From: Pisaster brevispinus
Lineage: Eukaryota > Echinodermata > Asteroidea > Forcipulatida > Asteriidae
Assembly (NCBI GenBank): GCA_023634235.1
Contig: JAMKCF010000006.1
Location: forward strand, 13,000,647 to 13,064,646
Direction of reading: 5' to 3'
DNA length: 64,000 bases
Below are positions 31,337 to 44,900 of the stretch, in pieces. How positions within the stretch are numbered: the first letter of the stretch is position 1; each line of letters starts with the position of its first letter. The translations under genes were made by a program, and so were the position numbers. The notes beneath the pieces were generated by a model. The model did no database searches. It had not been told where the DNA came from and was given only the letters and a program-made list of their open reading frames with translations.

Positions 31337-31683
31337 TTCTTTTCAGTGTACTTGCCGCAGACTCCTTGGCTAAATTTGATATCTGTATTGAAAACAATGC
31401 CATAATTTGAATTGAAGTACATTTATACTGGGCGTGTGTTGGCCTCATAAATAGGGTCAATCCACTTGGATTGGCCTGATTTAAAGTTCTAGGCGTGTGT
31501 GATAATCCAATGCAAGGAGAATTAGTAAAAACAAATTTCTGGTAATGAAACCAATGAACCCTCTGTGCCTTGCACTGTAACCATTTGTAAAGGTTAGCTG
31601 TGATAATCGCTGCACCATAAATAGTGCAAATGCACTGGCCTCCCTCATTTAGATAAGGGGCTACGATAATCATAGCTCTTGGT

Positions 31684-31838
31684 CTAGACCCAGTAACTGG
31701 GGCGCTGTACTCCTTTTAAAAACATTTTGACATCTTCGGTCGTACCCCTTTTAAAAAGTTGTTTACATCTTCGGTCTTAAGACTAAAGATTGTCAACAGT
31801 TTTTTAAAAGGAGTACAGCGCTCCAGTTACTGGGTCTA
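31684..31838. repeat. MITE, TAGACCCAGTAACTGGGGCG family (copy 1)
   Basis: Terminal inverted repeat TAGACCCAGTAACTGGGGCG / CGCTCCAGTTACTGGGTCTA; inner CATCTTCGGTC words repeat. In the predicted SMUG1 5' UTR intron. Confidence 0.85.
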
Positions 31839-32138
31839 AGTTGGTCATGTTCCTTAGACCGTGAGCTACAATAAACCGTGTACAACTTTGGCAAACCAAT
31901 GATTTTGTTGTAACCATCGTAACCCTCCAGTCTAACCGGCCATTAGGAGGATCGAGGGTTAAAATTATTACTATATTAGGTCTATGTCAGGTTTTACTTG
32001 TTCTATTTAAAACAAGCTCCAGTGAGCCTTTTACTACAAGAAGTAGTCAGGTTTGATACCAATTCTTCATCTAGATAAAACAAAATCTACTTGGTCGTTA
32101 TAATATTATAATCCTTAGAGCACGCATAGCCTCAGCCC

Positions 32139-32291
32139 TAGACCCAGTAACTGGGGCGCTGTACATCTAAAAAAAAATTGACATCTTCGGTCGTACAATC
32201 ATACTTAATAGTAGTAGTACTACTACAGTACCACCGAAGATGTCCAACATTTTTCTTTTAAAGGAGTACAGCGCCCCACTTACTGGGTCTA
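32139..32291. repeat. MITE, TAGACCCAGTAACTGGGGCG family (copy 2)
   Basis: Same ends (TAGACCCAGTAACTGGGGCG and CGCCCCACTTACTGGGTCTA), same inner CATCTTCGGTCGTAC word, similar length, 300 bases from copy 1. The centre carries AGTAGTAGTACTACTAC. Confidence 0.85.
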
Positions 32292-32602
32292 CCTCAGCCC
32301 CAGAAATAGTGCAAAAATTCCGGTCTCGATGCTATAGCATTAGCACTAATAAATAGCAGGCATGAATACTATTAATTATAAAGAGCAAACTAGAAGAAGA
32401 GACAAGTCGAAAACAAAGCAGACCTCAAAAAATCAAAAATAAATGTAGACTAGATATAAATTTAAAGTAAAAGCCGTTTACCAATACCCTGAGACAATAC
32501 ATTTGTTAACATGCACCCTCTGTTTACATGGTATAGAACAAATACCAAAATAGTTCATCAGAATGTCCTTAAAACACAGGAACCCCCCCCCCCATTACTT
32601 AC

Positions 32603-32907
32603 GATGAGATCGGAACTCAAAACTACCAAGAAATTTGCAGACGGCAAACACACACACATGCCACTATCGAGTTGTTGTTTTCATTGACACTGTACAAACG
32701 TTGCGGGCGCCCTTCTTTCCAGGAGGAAGTTGGGGGTTTCCATGAAAAAGAACCCCATATAACATGCAGACGACAACTGCACAAACTTGTACAAGGAAGT
32801 AAATTGTCAGCGGCTTCAAAAGTTCTCCAAGTTTGGTGAAATGCTACGAAATATTTGCAAATAAACTTTACTGGTAGGAGGAATCTAATGAGAAGTTTGT
32901 TGCCATC
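32603..32907. promoter_or_regulatory. Putative bidirectional promoter and SMUG1 5' UTR exon between SMUG1 and SKAP
   Basis: On the minus strand a perfect GTAAGT donor (32597-32602, reading leftward) marks the end of a likely SMUG1 non-coding first exon starting somewhere in 32650-32800. Its acceptor is the CAATACAG at about 31383-31390. The SKAP start codon lies at 32908 on the plus strand. The two transcription starts would then be at most about 200 bases apart. The stretch is locally more GC-rich (TTGCGGGCGCCC) than its surroundings. No TATA box is seen. Confidence 0.5.
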
Positions 32908-35900
32908 ATGCCGGAGCTAGAACATATGATAGAAGAAGTGAAAAAGTTTTTGAAAGGTAATGACAAAAGTCAAAAAGTTTCGTTTTACTTTTATCAGTTT
33001 GCTTTCACGCTTTCATATTGAACTATTCAACTCGGTGCATTGCATGTGTGATGCCGTGTGATGTATTGTGCAGTGATAATTTAGCACTTGCACTGACTTG
33101 GACCAAACTGTATTGACACTTTGCAATAGGCCGTCCGTTTGCAATTACTCATTTAAAAACAATTGCGTTTGATAAGTTGCAATAATTAATGTAAATAAGT
33201 GAGTAAGTAGTTTTTTTAGACTTTTTCCACTTTTTAAAAAATGTACCCAGTTTGAATGTTGAAAAACAAAATCTCTATATATTTAGTTGCAAATTAAATT
33301 CTGGTTCGCCGTAGCCCCATTAATTAGTGTCAACAATGTATTGGCACTAAATAATGGGTTTAGGTACATCAATCGTATTCGTAGCTCTTTAAAGTCTTAT
33401 GATGGGTGATAAAGGATGTGACCCATGCATGATAAAGCTGTCATTATTACAGCTAATTTGTTTATTACACTTAAAGGACGTGACCAAAAGCTGTCGAGTT
33501 GCAGCTAATTTGTTTATTAATTGATTGAGTTAGTACGCACTAAGACAGTCTGGTAAAAACAAATCTAAATTTAAAGGGGAAGTACATTAATTAATTGGTT
33601 TTTGGAAGAGTAGATTCATTGGAGTCCCAACACCGTTTATAAAAAAGGTAACACACATTTCCATAGTTATTCGCCGGCGGGTTTGTCAGAGATTTGACAA
33701 TTTACACAACCAACCTATGGAAACTTTATCAAATTAAAGTAATAGTAGATCATGTTTTTTTAAAGTAAAGACAACAAAACCATTATTCGTTTTGTGAAAG
33801 GGTTTTTGTGCAAATGCGCTAATTATTTTGATTGCAGTACGGTTTGTGCGTTTGCATATTTTCTTGACTTGGACAGTAATTTTGTATGGAAATTATTCTC
33901 TGATGGGTTGCTTCTGATACTTAGCTTTCAGAATAATCTAATTTATTTTGTAAATAACAATCAGTTACCGATCCTGTATTAGGTTGTCTTTGATAGTTTT
34001 AATAAACCAGGCATGCAACTCTTCCACGTTTCCGCGGATTTCCGCGTTTTTAAAAAATGCTCAGCGCTAAAATAAAAAAATCGAAAAAAAAAGATTTTTT
34101 TTTAATTTTTTTTTTTTTTGGCGATTTGTTTTTAAAAAGCCTTATATATGCTTGGCAACAACAATGTACAACCACAATAATGTGAAATAAGCCTAGTACA
34201 TGCTAAGAATGCACCTAAGAGCATAATAAACCTCAAAATTTTCTAGGGTACCATTGTGGATCTCATGTCCCTTGGCGTTTTGGCTGCCTCGCTCCGCGCT
34301 TGCGTTGTGCCTTTGAAAATTTCCTCTTTTTTTTTCATCGGGCAGTTGCATGCCTGAATAAACACTGTCAATTTTTGTCAAGAAAACCTTGTTTGCATGC
34401 TACAATCGTACATGTTAAAAACTAATGCTTAAAAATATAGACCTAAATTGTAGTTCACTTATTAGTTTACTAGGGCAGGGTACATAATGATAAATGTACA
34501 TCTAATTAATCATAGACAATAATTTTAAAAAGTTATGTTTCCTACCAAATAATTGTATCAATCTGATAGTTCGTTAGGCCCTAATGATCTTTGAACAATA
34601 TTAAACAGCTTCAGCCAATCACACTTCCTTTTTCTAACTTTAATTTGAAAGTTTAAAATAGGTTTCATTTTAATTTAGAAAGTGAAAGTACACTTCCTTC
34701 TGAATCAAATAACAATTAAAGGAATTATTAACATAATTTTGAAAGGAACACCGACAACAAGCTTGAAAAATCTTAATCTCATTTCTTGAATTCTTAGACA
34801 TGTTAGACTTTATTGGAGTATTTTTTAAAACTTAGTTACCAAGTGCTTTGAAATCAGAAAATAGTTATGAGGATGTTGATTTGGGAATATCCACTACGTA
34901 ATTTCCACATCTGTCCCCTCATTGATCTGTTTTCCTGTATGGTCCTCATTATTGCAAACCACAGCAACAAACATGTTGATGAACCTCACATGAACTTTGA
35001 CTTTGACTTCGAGATCAACAAGTGGAAATTTGAGTGTTCACAACAGGACCTAAGTAAACTTGGACTGCGGGGTTTTCCCCAGAATTTTGCAAAACTGTTC
35101 CGGGCATTCTGGACCCAAATTTTGGAAGTGGCCCAAACACGCTGAATTGAAATGAGGGCATCTGAATGTTTTTACTACACTGTAGGTGTTTATCTTTGGC
35201 TTTAAAAGCCCAACCATGCCAACTGTGCAATCTGGGGCATTCTAAATAGTATTGTCTTGATGATTTTTGTGAATTTGATCTTAAGTTCCCCCCCCCCCCT
35301 CATACAAGTTTGCGTATTGGTATGCAATTCTCGTGTATTGGTCCAATACGCTAACTTGTGCATGGGGAGAACCCTGGATTGAGAAAGAACAATAGTGGGG
35401 AACCAGTCAAAAACAATAAATAAATCACTTAGGCCGAAAACTTTTTGGCTGGTAGTAAGTTACCTCTGCTATAACAAGTTTCATTCATGCTTAGTAAACT
35501 GGGTGCAGTCCTTGCTGTATGATCACCAACTTTATAACGTGGGCAATGGTAGCCTCCCTGCATCAAAAATCTATGCAAGTATTTTACAGACATTTGGTTG
35601 AACTACATGTATGTTACCTTTTTCCTTTGTTAATGTCTAACATGAGGGTTTTGAAGAGCACAACAGGTGAAGTGGTTATGTTTCAGAGAAAGGGGAAAGG
35701 ATGAATGATATAAAAAAACATTGCTTGTAAACTGTGTAAAACCTTTCAGTAGCAAAGTGTGACGAGCACTTGAAGTCAGGTGTTCATTAGTCTTGATCAA
35801 AGAAGATTACAAACAATTCCTTTTGTTTAAATCGACAAATGCAATTGTTTGTAATCCCCATCAAGTGCCTTAGATTTATTCATTATAGACTGCAAGTTTG

Positions 35901-38900
35901 CACATATTTGAACATTGTGACTGTTACAGTGAGCAAGTTTGTTTCCTCTACAGGGTAAAGCAATGTACAGGAAACCAAAGTGGTCCCCAAAATGTCTAAT
36001 ACTTACGCCCAATACTTGTACGGTTTATTGTTCACAAGTGTACAATAATGAATTTATCTAAGCCACTGGATGGCATATTTTATTTCTTCCCCCCCCCCAC
36101 AAATAATTGATTTAAACAAAGTGGTAACTATTATAGGCCTACACAACATCACTATTTTGATATTTGGTCTTAAAGTATACCTATCAAGTTGAAAGCAAGT
36201 TGTGATGCCTGTCTTCATGCACCTTCACTAGGTCACTGTAATGCCAAAGGAGCTTTGTACTAAAAATATGCCGTTGGTCCAATATCTACCTCCTTCACCT
36301 TCACTGCACCAGTAAACCTGTAGACCAGAAAAGACCCTACTGCTTCCCCAACCACTATCGGAACTCTCCTTATGATCCGACCCCCCTCCCATCTTCTCTG
36401 TCCTTTTCCCAAAGGCTTTTTACCGATGTTCCACCTAACAATAATCCTGTGGTTTCATTAAATTATCATAATACTGAAGACAAAATGAATCCAAAACTAT
36501 ACTTCATGATGGTGCACACTGCACCCCCACCCTGTCCCTTTTAATTGTAACTTTATACAAAGTTGATTTTATTTCTTACTTGCCACTGCCGGTATGATTC
36601 AACAAGTATTGCTGCTATTTTAATACCTATGCCTTCATCTACTGTAACAATAATACTGTGGTTTTACCAAAGTTCATTAATACTTTTACTGCACATTCAT
36701 AAACATTATGATCCAATCACCCTATTTTACTAGACACCCTCCCCCCTATGCCATGATCCTTTTGAAGGTATTCCCTAGTGCATGGCAAATCACAGAATTA
36801 GTCATAGGGGCATGAGACTCCCAAGGTCCCCATTTCCTTAGTGTTAGTGTCTCACTTAATACTAGGCGCTGATCTTTATAGTGGACGTCACTTTAAGGTT
36901 AAAGGGAAGCAACATTTGGCTCTTTGAACACAACTGCTCTGTCAATTATTAAAGTTTTGATGATAAATACAAATTTTAAGAAACTCAAGAATTGTCATCA
37001 CAAACAGGTGCTGACATTTGTGTGATGTTTTTACATTGTATCCAGAATTAAACGTTGCCTAGGTAGAAAACAAATTCTAATTCTGTGAATTCTTATTTTT
37101 TAGAAAGATAAAAGCACTTCAGAAGAGAAACATTTCACCAAGATTACAGAATAACCACACAAAGTGAAAAACTTAAAGAGTAAAAAAAAGAAAGAATGGA
37201 ACTCTTTTTTTTCAAAGTTTGATATACATGCATAAAAAATACGTATTTACACAAAGTTGCATAATGTTTTAGAAGTGTTTAACATTTTGACCGTTACTGA
37301 TACAATGTTACGATGACTTTGTATACATCTTTCCACTTAATCTGCAGTTCAAAGTCTCGATCATTCAACCATCGTTTATTTATTTTTAGAACCCTTGTTT
37401 CCAGCTTAAACTTTTGGCGTTTAGGTTCACTGAAATCATGCAGATAACATTTCTCACAGCTTTCGTCACAAAGAAATGCATCTTAAAATAAACCTTGATT
37501 TCCTTATCCCTGACACATGTGGTCAGAGCCCTGAGGCTATTTGATTCTAAATCCGTTAACATTAAACACGCGTCTATTCCTAGGGGTATTTCAGCACTTC
37601 CCTTTAAAATTAAGATAGAACAAGAAACTGCTAAACTTAGAGCTCCAACATTCCCTCTGTATCCACTGAGATATGACAGCCCCCCCCCCAAAAAAAAGGT
37701 TAATAAAATTTGAAAGTACATGTATAGAGACCCCTTGCACATCGTGCTGTGCACTCACACAGGCTTATCCTGTCCGCCACTTTGGGAGTCAAAATCATGG
37801 AAAAAACATGCACAAAAGATTTGACTGGGAAGGGGAATTCAATAAACAAAACATTTTTTCATAAAATGATTACTTATGAATAAAACAGTAGATTTTCTAT
37901 ACCTATTTGTATTATAAAAGGTGTTCAAACTTTAACATTAAAGATTCAACTGACGAGGTCATCATAGTGACAGCGCCACCTGATGACATCAACCAGCGAT
38001 GATGAATCTTGAATCTTGAGTCTTGAGTCTTGAGTCATGAAGAATCATGAAGAATAAAACACAAATTCATTGGTCAGAAGCACAAACAGTTTGTTTTTGT
38101 GATGTCACAAACACTCACTTTTTAGATTGTTTCTAGTAATGTTTCCTCTTAATTTGGTGTATTTCCTCTGTTGATTCTACTGTTGAAATCTCAATATTTT
38201 TAACCACCTTCTAAAGCAGGGTTTGCCCTCAACTTTCTTAGTGACTAGCCAGCAGGACCAGTTAGCTTGTCATTTCACTTTTTGGCCGTCAGCTTTTTCA
38301 CTAGTCAGCTGAACCACTTAGAGATAATTTTGACTGGTCCTTGTGTGTTATCTAGTGTTTAGTCAGCAGACCACTGTCGGGCCTGGAATTACACAGAGGC
38401 TAGGCCATGGCTTCTGTTGCCCCTGGTCTTGGCCTTGGTGCCCTTTGAAAAAGTTCCCATAGACTTTAAGATTTTCTAATGGAGATGCCCTTTTCAAAAT
38501 GAGAATGGCCTTTTCCTCTTAAAGTTGAAATTCCAGGGCTGCACTGTTAAGGAGAACGCTGTAATGCCGTACACAGCCTTAACACCCCCCCCCACTCCTC
38601 CCCCCTCTCACACTCTTTTGTAAGACAGTGAAAATGTTGGAAAATTATGACGGCCCTAAGTGTAATTTATTTCAGGGTGTTTCAAAAGTAATTCACAAGT
38701 TGATCATGTCTGTATAACTGTAAGTGATACAAAGCACTCCATGGGGTCAAAGTATGTTCATATTGTTTACATTCATTATCTGACTGATCCTCTTCCACTT
38801 TTATATCTACGCTTTTTATCTTGTGTGTTGAAAGAAGTGACATACAGGTCAGAATATGTGGACATGAAATAAATGCTTCAGAACTGAATTGAATTAAACC

Positions 38901-41900
38901 GTTCAGTAAAGTAACACAAATCTTGAAATTTATTTTTTAAGGACCTTAGAATTCAGGCTTGTTTCTTAGCTATAAAAGATTGACTTCAATTTGAAATTAA
39001 TGAAAACTTTATTTAACATGTTGACTGCCACTACGAGTATACTCATAGAGAACGAAAGGTCTTTGTATTGTTAGTTGAATACACTGGCATCACTGAGAAC
39101 GCAACAAATACGCGTCTGGCAGTGGTGAGGACATACATGTACATCCTTAGAATTTGTATTACAACATAAAGACACCAAAAAAGGTATCTATTTGGTATGC
39201 GCACAAGCGCACCACACTTGGCAACACTTGGCAACTGGGAACGCCCCTACGAATCTATGACTGGCAGTCAATGTGTTAATGTGTTTTATGTAGAATTAAA
39301 CAGACCTGGGCTCAATTTCACAAAGAGCTACAAGATTGATCTTAACTGCAAACCAGTTTTAATTGATAAAGCAAAGTGTGATTGATGTCACAATGCAAAT
39401 CACTATGGTAATATTGTCAAGTCATCTTAAGATGAATCTTTAAAAGTGCTTTGTGAAATCGAGCCCTGGAATTTCATCTTGGAGAGAGTGCAAGGCCATT
39501 TTCATTTTGCAAAGGTCACTTCCACTGCAAAATCTTAAAGTCTACCAGAAACTTTTGAAGGGGCACCAAGGCCAAGACCAGGGCAATGGATGGCCCCTGT
39601 TTAATTCAAGACCTGATTGAGGTGAAACAAATCATCTCTCTTGGTTTCAACTATGTTTTAGTTTTACAGTGAGATGATCAATGATCAGTTTTTCAAATTC
39701 ATTTTTTTTCTTCTTAGATGTCGGGGAATATCTCTCCATTACCCTCAAGAAGGAAAAACTGAAGAAGGAGACGAACGCCAAACGAGAGGAACTTCTTAAA
39801 GATGTTGAAAGTATCCTCGTTAAGCTTTCCCCTCCGCTGATTGAGGAGGAAGAGGAAGAGCAAGGTAATGTTGAAGAAACTGTAATCTCAACTTTAGATA
39901 CACGGCAGATTTGGTATCTCAAAATATTATGTTATAAATTAAAATATTAACTTGTAATAATGAGAGACTCACTCTATGGAAATGAAAAGCTTTCGCCATG
40001 AAAACTTGAAAATTATGGCAATCTGTCTTTTAACTTGAGAAATTAAAATTAAACAATCATAACTGATCTGTTTACACTACTTTTCTGAAGAATCAAAATA
40101 TCAATTTATTAAGGGACTTTTTTGCTTGTTAAAATAAAGGTGCTTTTTAAAAATGAGTTAGTTTAATGAACATTCTCAGTAGTAGTCCCCATCTGACTAG
40201 GTATATTTTATCAGTTTGGCGAGCCTCTCAACCAATGAGAAGGCGACATTTAGGGTCACGTGATACCCTGTGAGCGTAAAATTGAGGAGGGAAATTGTGC
40301 ATTCATACAAGTTTTATACCATTATATAACACTTCATGGATCCTTGGGAATGCAATTTCAAAAGAGGAAATATATAGAATATTTATTAGTACAGAACAAC
40401 TTTTGTTTTACTTTATAGAACTGATCTTAGTATTTTTCTTGTCTGCCACCCCACTCCCCTCCTCCATTCTACATTTTCTGTGGTAGTGTGTCAATAGGTT
40501 ACAACCCTGGATCATTTACAGTGTAAGTGCATCTGTCTACAAACATCCCCTACATGTTCCATGTAGTCAGAATGAGTTTTCATTTTATTAATTCTTTTTT
40601 TTGGGGGGAGGGTGTACATGTTTCAAAAGTCACAAGTTTTTATCTCTCAACTTCCTGATATCTTTCAACCCACAGCTCCATTCATGACCCCAATCGTATT
40701 AATTTGATCGTTTTTCGGCCATTTATTTATGAATTCCCATAGGCCGTGTGTCATAAGTCACCTGCGTAATAATCACGACCCCGAGATTTTAAATTCAGCA
40801 TTTCCTCAGCCACGATGACAGCGCTGGCCAGCACCGTGGTTGCCCCTGATAAAAGTCTCTCCTGAGAGTCGGGCAGAGAAGAAACGTCACTTCCGTTTTT
40901 GTCTTCCTCTAAAGGGACACTTAGTAGCAGCTGTTGTAAATGTGCATAGATATGAAAAGCTTTGAACAGTTTGCATGGCAGGTCACGGTTTTCGGTAGGG
41001 GGTACAGGCTGGATGAGATTTTAGTAATATTTTTATATTTAATTTCAGGTTTTGCAAGGTGTGATTTAGTTTTCGTGTAAAGGGTTATCTACATTCAACT
41101 CAAATATTAGTAACTCAGTTAGTTCAGGATTTCATTATTGGTTGAATGCTTTTATAGCATTTAGAGAGTTGGAACTTTTCGGAAGAGTTTCCATTGTAAG
41201 GGTGTCCTTTACAGAGAAATCATTTTGCTTCTTGTTGGGAATCTCCCAAAGTTAACTTAAATTCAGCAACTGTCAATAGACAACATTACACCCCCACTGT
41301 TTTGCCAAAGTGTAGGAGGACAGTCAAGCCCCTTTAAGAGCAGAGATTTTTTGAATGGCTTCAAATACCCACAATACTGATTTTTCCTGCCTCCACCTAA
41401 GGCTTGGCACTCTAAATACTTTTACAGTTTTGTCTACACTAAAAAACCAATACACACTGAAATTCTGCATGCAGGAGAGCCAGTCTCGAGTTCATTTGAC
41501 TTTTTAAAGAAAAATATGTTTTATGCATGCTCAACACACAGTGGGCCTCAATCTACATTATATGTACATCATACCCCTACTACAATTGCTTTTGTTATTG
41601 TGCCCTTTCTATTGACCTCTGCCATTTCAACCACAGAAGTGCACTTGCTACACTGTAAGGGTTCTTGCTTCATTGCTTCAGTCAAAGCATTACATGCAGT
41701 CCCTTTGGCCCAAGTTAATTTACCTGTTTACCCTGTTTGGGTATTTGGGTTGGTTACTTTAATTGTTTCCTCCGTGCCTTTCACACTCTGTAAATCCCAG
41801 TCAAGTTTCTCTTTAGAGGGGAGCCTTGCATGTGGATTGGCTTTTCATTACTTTTGCATCGTTTTTCCCCGGTTCAGGTTTTCTGATTTTTCTTTTTGCT

Positions 41901-44900
41901 CCCATACTCCCAGATTTAAAGCTGAGTTTTTTCAACATGTTCTATATATACAGGTATCTGGTTTCATTAGCAGAAAAGATGAGTCTTAACAAGGGACTCT
42001 TAATTTATGGTTTTAGTGACAGCCTTTGACAGCGTGTTCCTGTTTGGCCGGCAACATTTAAGCTGTTGATTACTTGAATGCTGATTGAGTACATCATTTT
42101 ATTGTTTGGGTTATTCAGTTTAAGTGTCAAGTACGGAAACTTTGATGAATTGCCTCAGTGTTGAATGTTGATTCCCATGGCTCTTTGTGGTTAAGGGGCA
42201 TTACGGTCAGTTCATCCAAAACAGGCCTATAAGAATTTGCAAGGGAAGTTTCTTTCAGTTTCAGCCTAGTAATCATGTTTTAGTCAGCACGCCATATAGT
42301 TGGTATTCATTATTAAATAACTCTTTGGTGCTGAGATTCATCACTTTGTTTTATTTTAATACGGACAACCTGTTTTAGGGTCGCAAGGGACTACCTTGTG
42401 TACAAAAAGCCTCGTTCAAATGAATTGCACTCCGTATTTATGCTACATGTACATGTAAGTACCTGGATCTCAGACAAATGTGTCTATTTTCACTTACAAT
42501 ATGTATGCGCACATGTCCAAGTTTTATGTTATACTCGCGTCTATTGACTATTATACGACTAGTGCAGTTTGACACGTCGATGTGGTGATCGCGTAAGTGG
42601 TGGAATGTTTTTATTTCTACCTCCGTGGTTTGTCTGACAGCTCTGGGTGTTTTGAGCAAAAGTAAGGTCTTTAGTGGGGAGTGCTATCAAGCAATGAACA
42701 CTTACATTCATGTAAGGTATGGGCTGGGCTTAAATGGTTACAAGTGTGATTAGAGGAAGGACCTACTGTATACCACATAATGTGTGTACACCTGTGTGTG
42801 TATACCTCTGTTGACACACCTTGTACTGTACAATGTAGATAGTTACACACTGCATGAATTTATCTACTGGACAAAAGATTTCAAAGAATAGGATTGCCTG
42901 GGGAAATCCCCCTAACTGTTCATATGCTAATTTTTTTTTAAACCAGACTTTGACTTGAGACTTTGGCAATGATCTGTGCACATGTACATGTATTTCCTTG
43001 TATAAGGTACTGATATAAAAAATTGCACCATTATTTTGTTTCCAAGTTATTATTGCAGGATCGTTGACATGGTAATTTCCTTCCTGGATCATGATTGAAC
43101 AAGGTTCAGACATTCTTGTTGCATTTAACCGGTCCCGGACTTTGGTAAACTGTTGACTCTTTTAGGAGATTTTTAATTGTAGTTTGCCATTGCTGGTTTT
43201 TTTTGGTGGGTGTGTTTTTTTAATAATGAAAAGCATGATGAACTGGGAAGGATTTCCTGTGATTAAATCATGGTCAAGCCTAGAACACATGTCACGTACT
43301 GTCAGTACAATTGTGAATATAACTTCCTGTTTAAAAGTCAAATAATTGGGATAAATAAGGGTTGATATTTGGGGGCAGGGGGTATGGGTACTTCTATGGA
43401 AGGTGGGCGGGGTTCTTATGGAGATATGAAAGGTGAAGATCTTAGACAAAATCTGGATAAGGCCAAGTTAAAAAACCCACCAGTTGATCGTCCGCTTTTG
43501 GGGGTTTTCTTCAGAAACAAGAGGGTGGGGGCCTTTGTATTGTTTTTGCATTGTCAAGAGCAGGCTCTATTTGTGTAGCTATTAAAAATAACAAGCCTGG
43601 GGTCGATTTCACAAAGCGCTAAGATTCATCTTAAGATGAGTTGTCAGTATCACCATAGTAATTTGGATTGTGACATCACATGTTGCTTAGCAATTAAGAC
43701 TCATCTGCACTTAAGATCAATCTTAACTATTTGTGAAATCGAGCCCTGGCAACATAAACTCAAGTCTGGCAGGTAACATTTCTTGATTTTTTATTTCAAG
43801 GAGGAAACAGCCAGACTAAACTAAATTTGATGGCTTTGTAGAATTTAGAAGTCTAAAATGTGGGTAAATTAAATCAGTTGTAGAGATGAAACGAAAAGAA
43901 ATTATAAGTTTAGTCTTTTGGGGAGAAAAAGGGATGGCTTCAAAAAAGGATGAGGGTGGGATGATCAACTGGTGGTGTTTGTTTTACTTGGCTTAAATCC
44001 ATTTGTCACAAAATTGGTTGCAGTATTTAAAGTATGGAAATTACTAAGCCGGTATGTCCTTCTGCCTTATATCAAAAAGTATTCTATTTTAATCTGATTT
44101 CTGAAATATTTTCCCCCACACAAAATCAGTTTATATAGGGGCTCATTGAGGTTTGTGCTGCACTTATTTTCTAATAGATAGAGTCCTCTAACCTCATGTT
44201 AAAACATTGTCATACATGTATATCACTTTATTTTATACTGTTTCAGAGTGGAATTTAAAACATCATGCCATCGGACAGCAACACAAATGAGTCTGTACAT
44301 TCCAAAGAGGAATTTCTGCACTATTCACAAGCTCAAATTCAATGCTGTTTTGATTGAATATCGTCATAATTCAGGAATGAGCTAAAAATTATCAGTACAA
44401 AAATGTACAGACCATATATTTGATCATGACTTTATCAACTGTTTTGGGATTTTGACAATAATTGTTCAAACACAGGGGCATGTACACCATGTTAACGTGA
44501 AGTTAGAGACCTGTAATTTGTGCCCCATTTTCATAAAGACTCTATTTATTGGAAAATGAGTGGATCACAAAACTGAACTTGACCTTGGAGCCCCTCTTTA
44601 ATTTGATTAAATACTGTAGCTTATACATAGCTGTTATCATAGCTGTTATTAAGATTTTCCTTTTTAGTTTTTTTCAAGGGTTACTATGCCTGTAGGTGAC
44701 GTATGTACATGTACAATGTATACCTTTTTATGTATTTTACCCTCAAATCAAGAGATATTGATAAAATTGATAAAGATTTTTTCCAATCGGGACAAATAAC
44801 TTGCCTGCATAAAGTACCTTCTAGCTAATAGTGATATGTACTTTACCCTAAAATCAAGAGCTATTGATAAACTCCTGCGTGACGAGTTCATTTTTGGTTG

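Larger units (their letters stand above)
32957..39717 (+). other. SKAP intron 1 (6.8 kb)
   Basis: Begins GTAATG and ends TTCTTAG. Contains reversed dispersed repeats at 35045 and 38378, a foldback at 39304 and poly-C tracts (35290, 36093, 37680, 38585). Also a short CTTGAATCTTGAGTCTTGAG array at about 38005-38040. No exon recognised. Confidence 0.6.

Noticed and set aside
34867..35145. 92-codon plus-strand frame
   Set aside because: Half of it is a reversed dispersed repeat also found at 3911-4192.
41516..41989. 157-codon plus-strand frame in SKAP intron 2
   Set aside because: Hydrophobic, no signal-peptide-plus-domain pattern I can name, no promoter or splice context; probably chance in a T-rich stretch, though it is the longest unexplained frame and transcript data would settle it.
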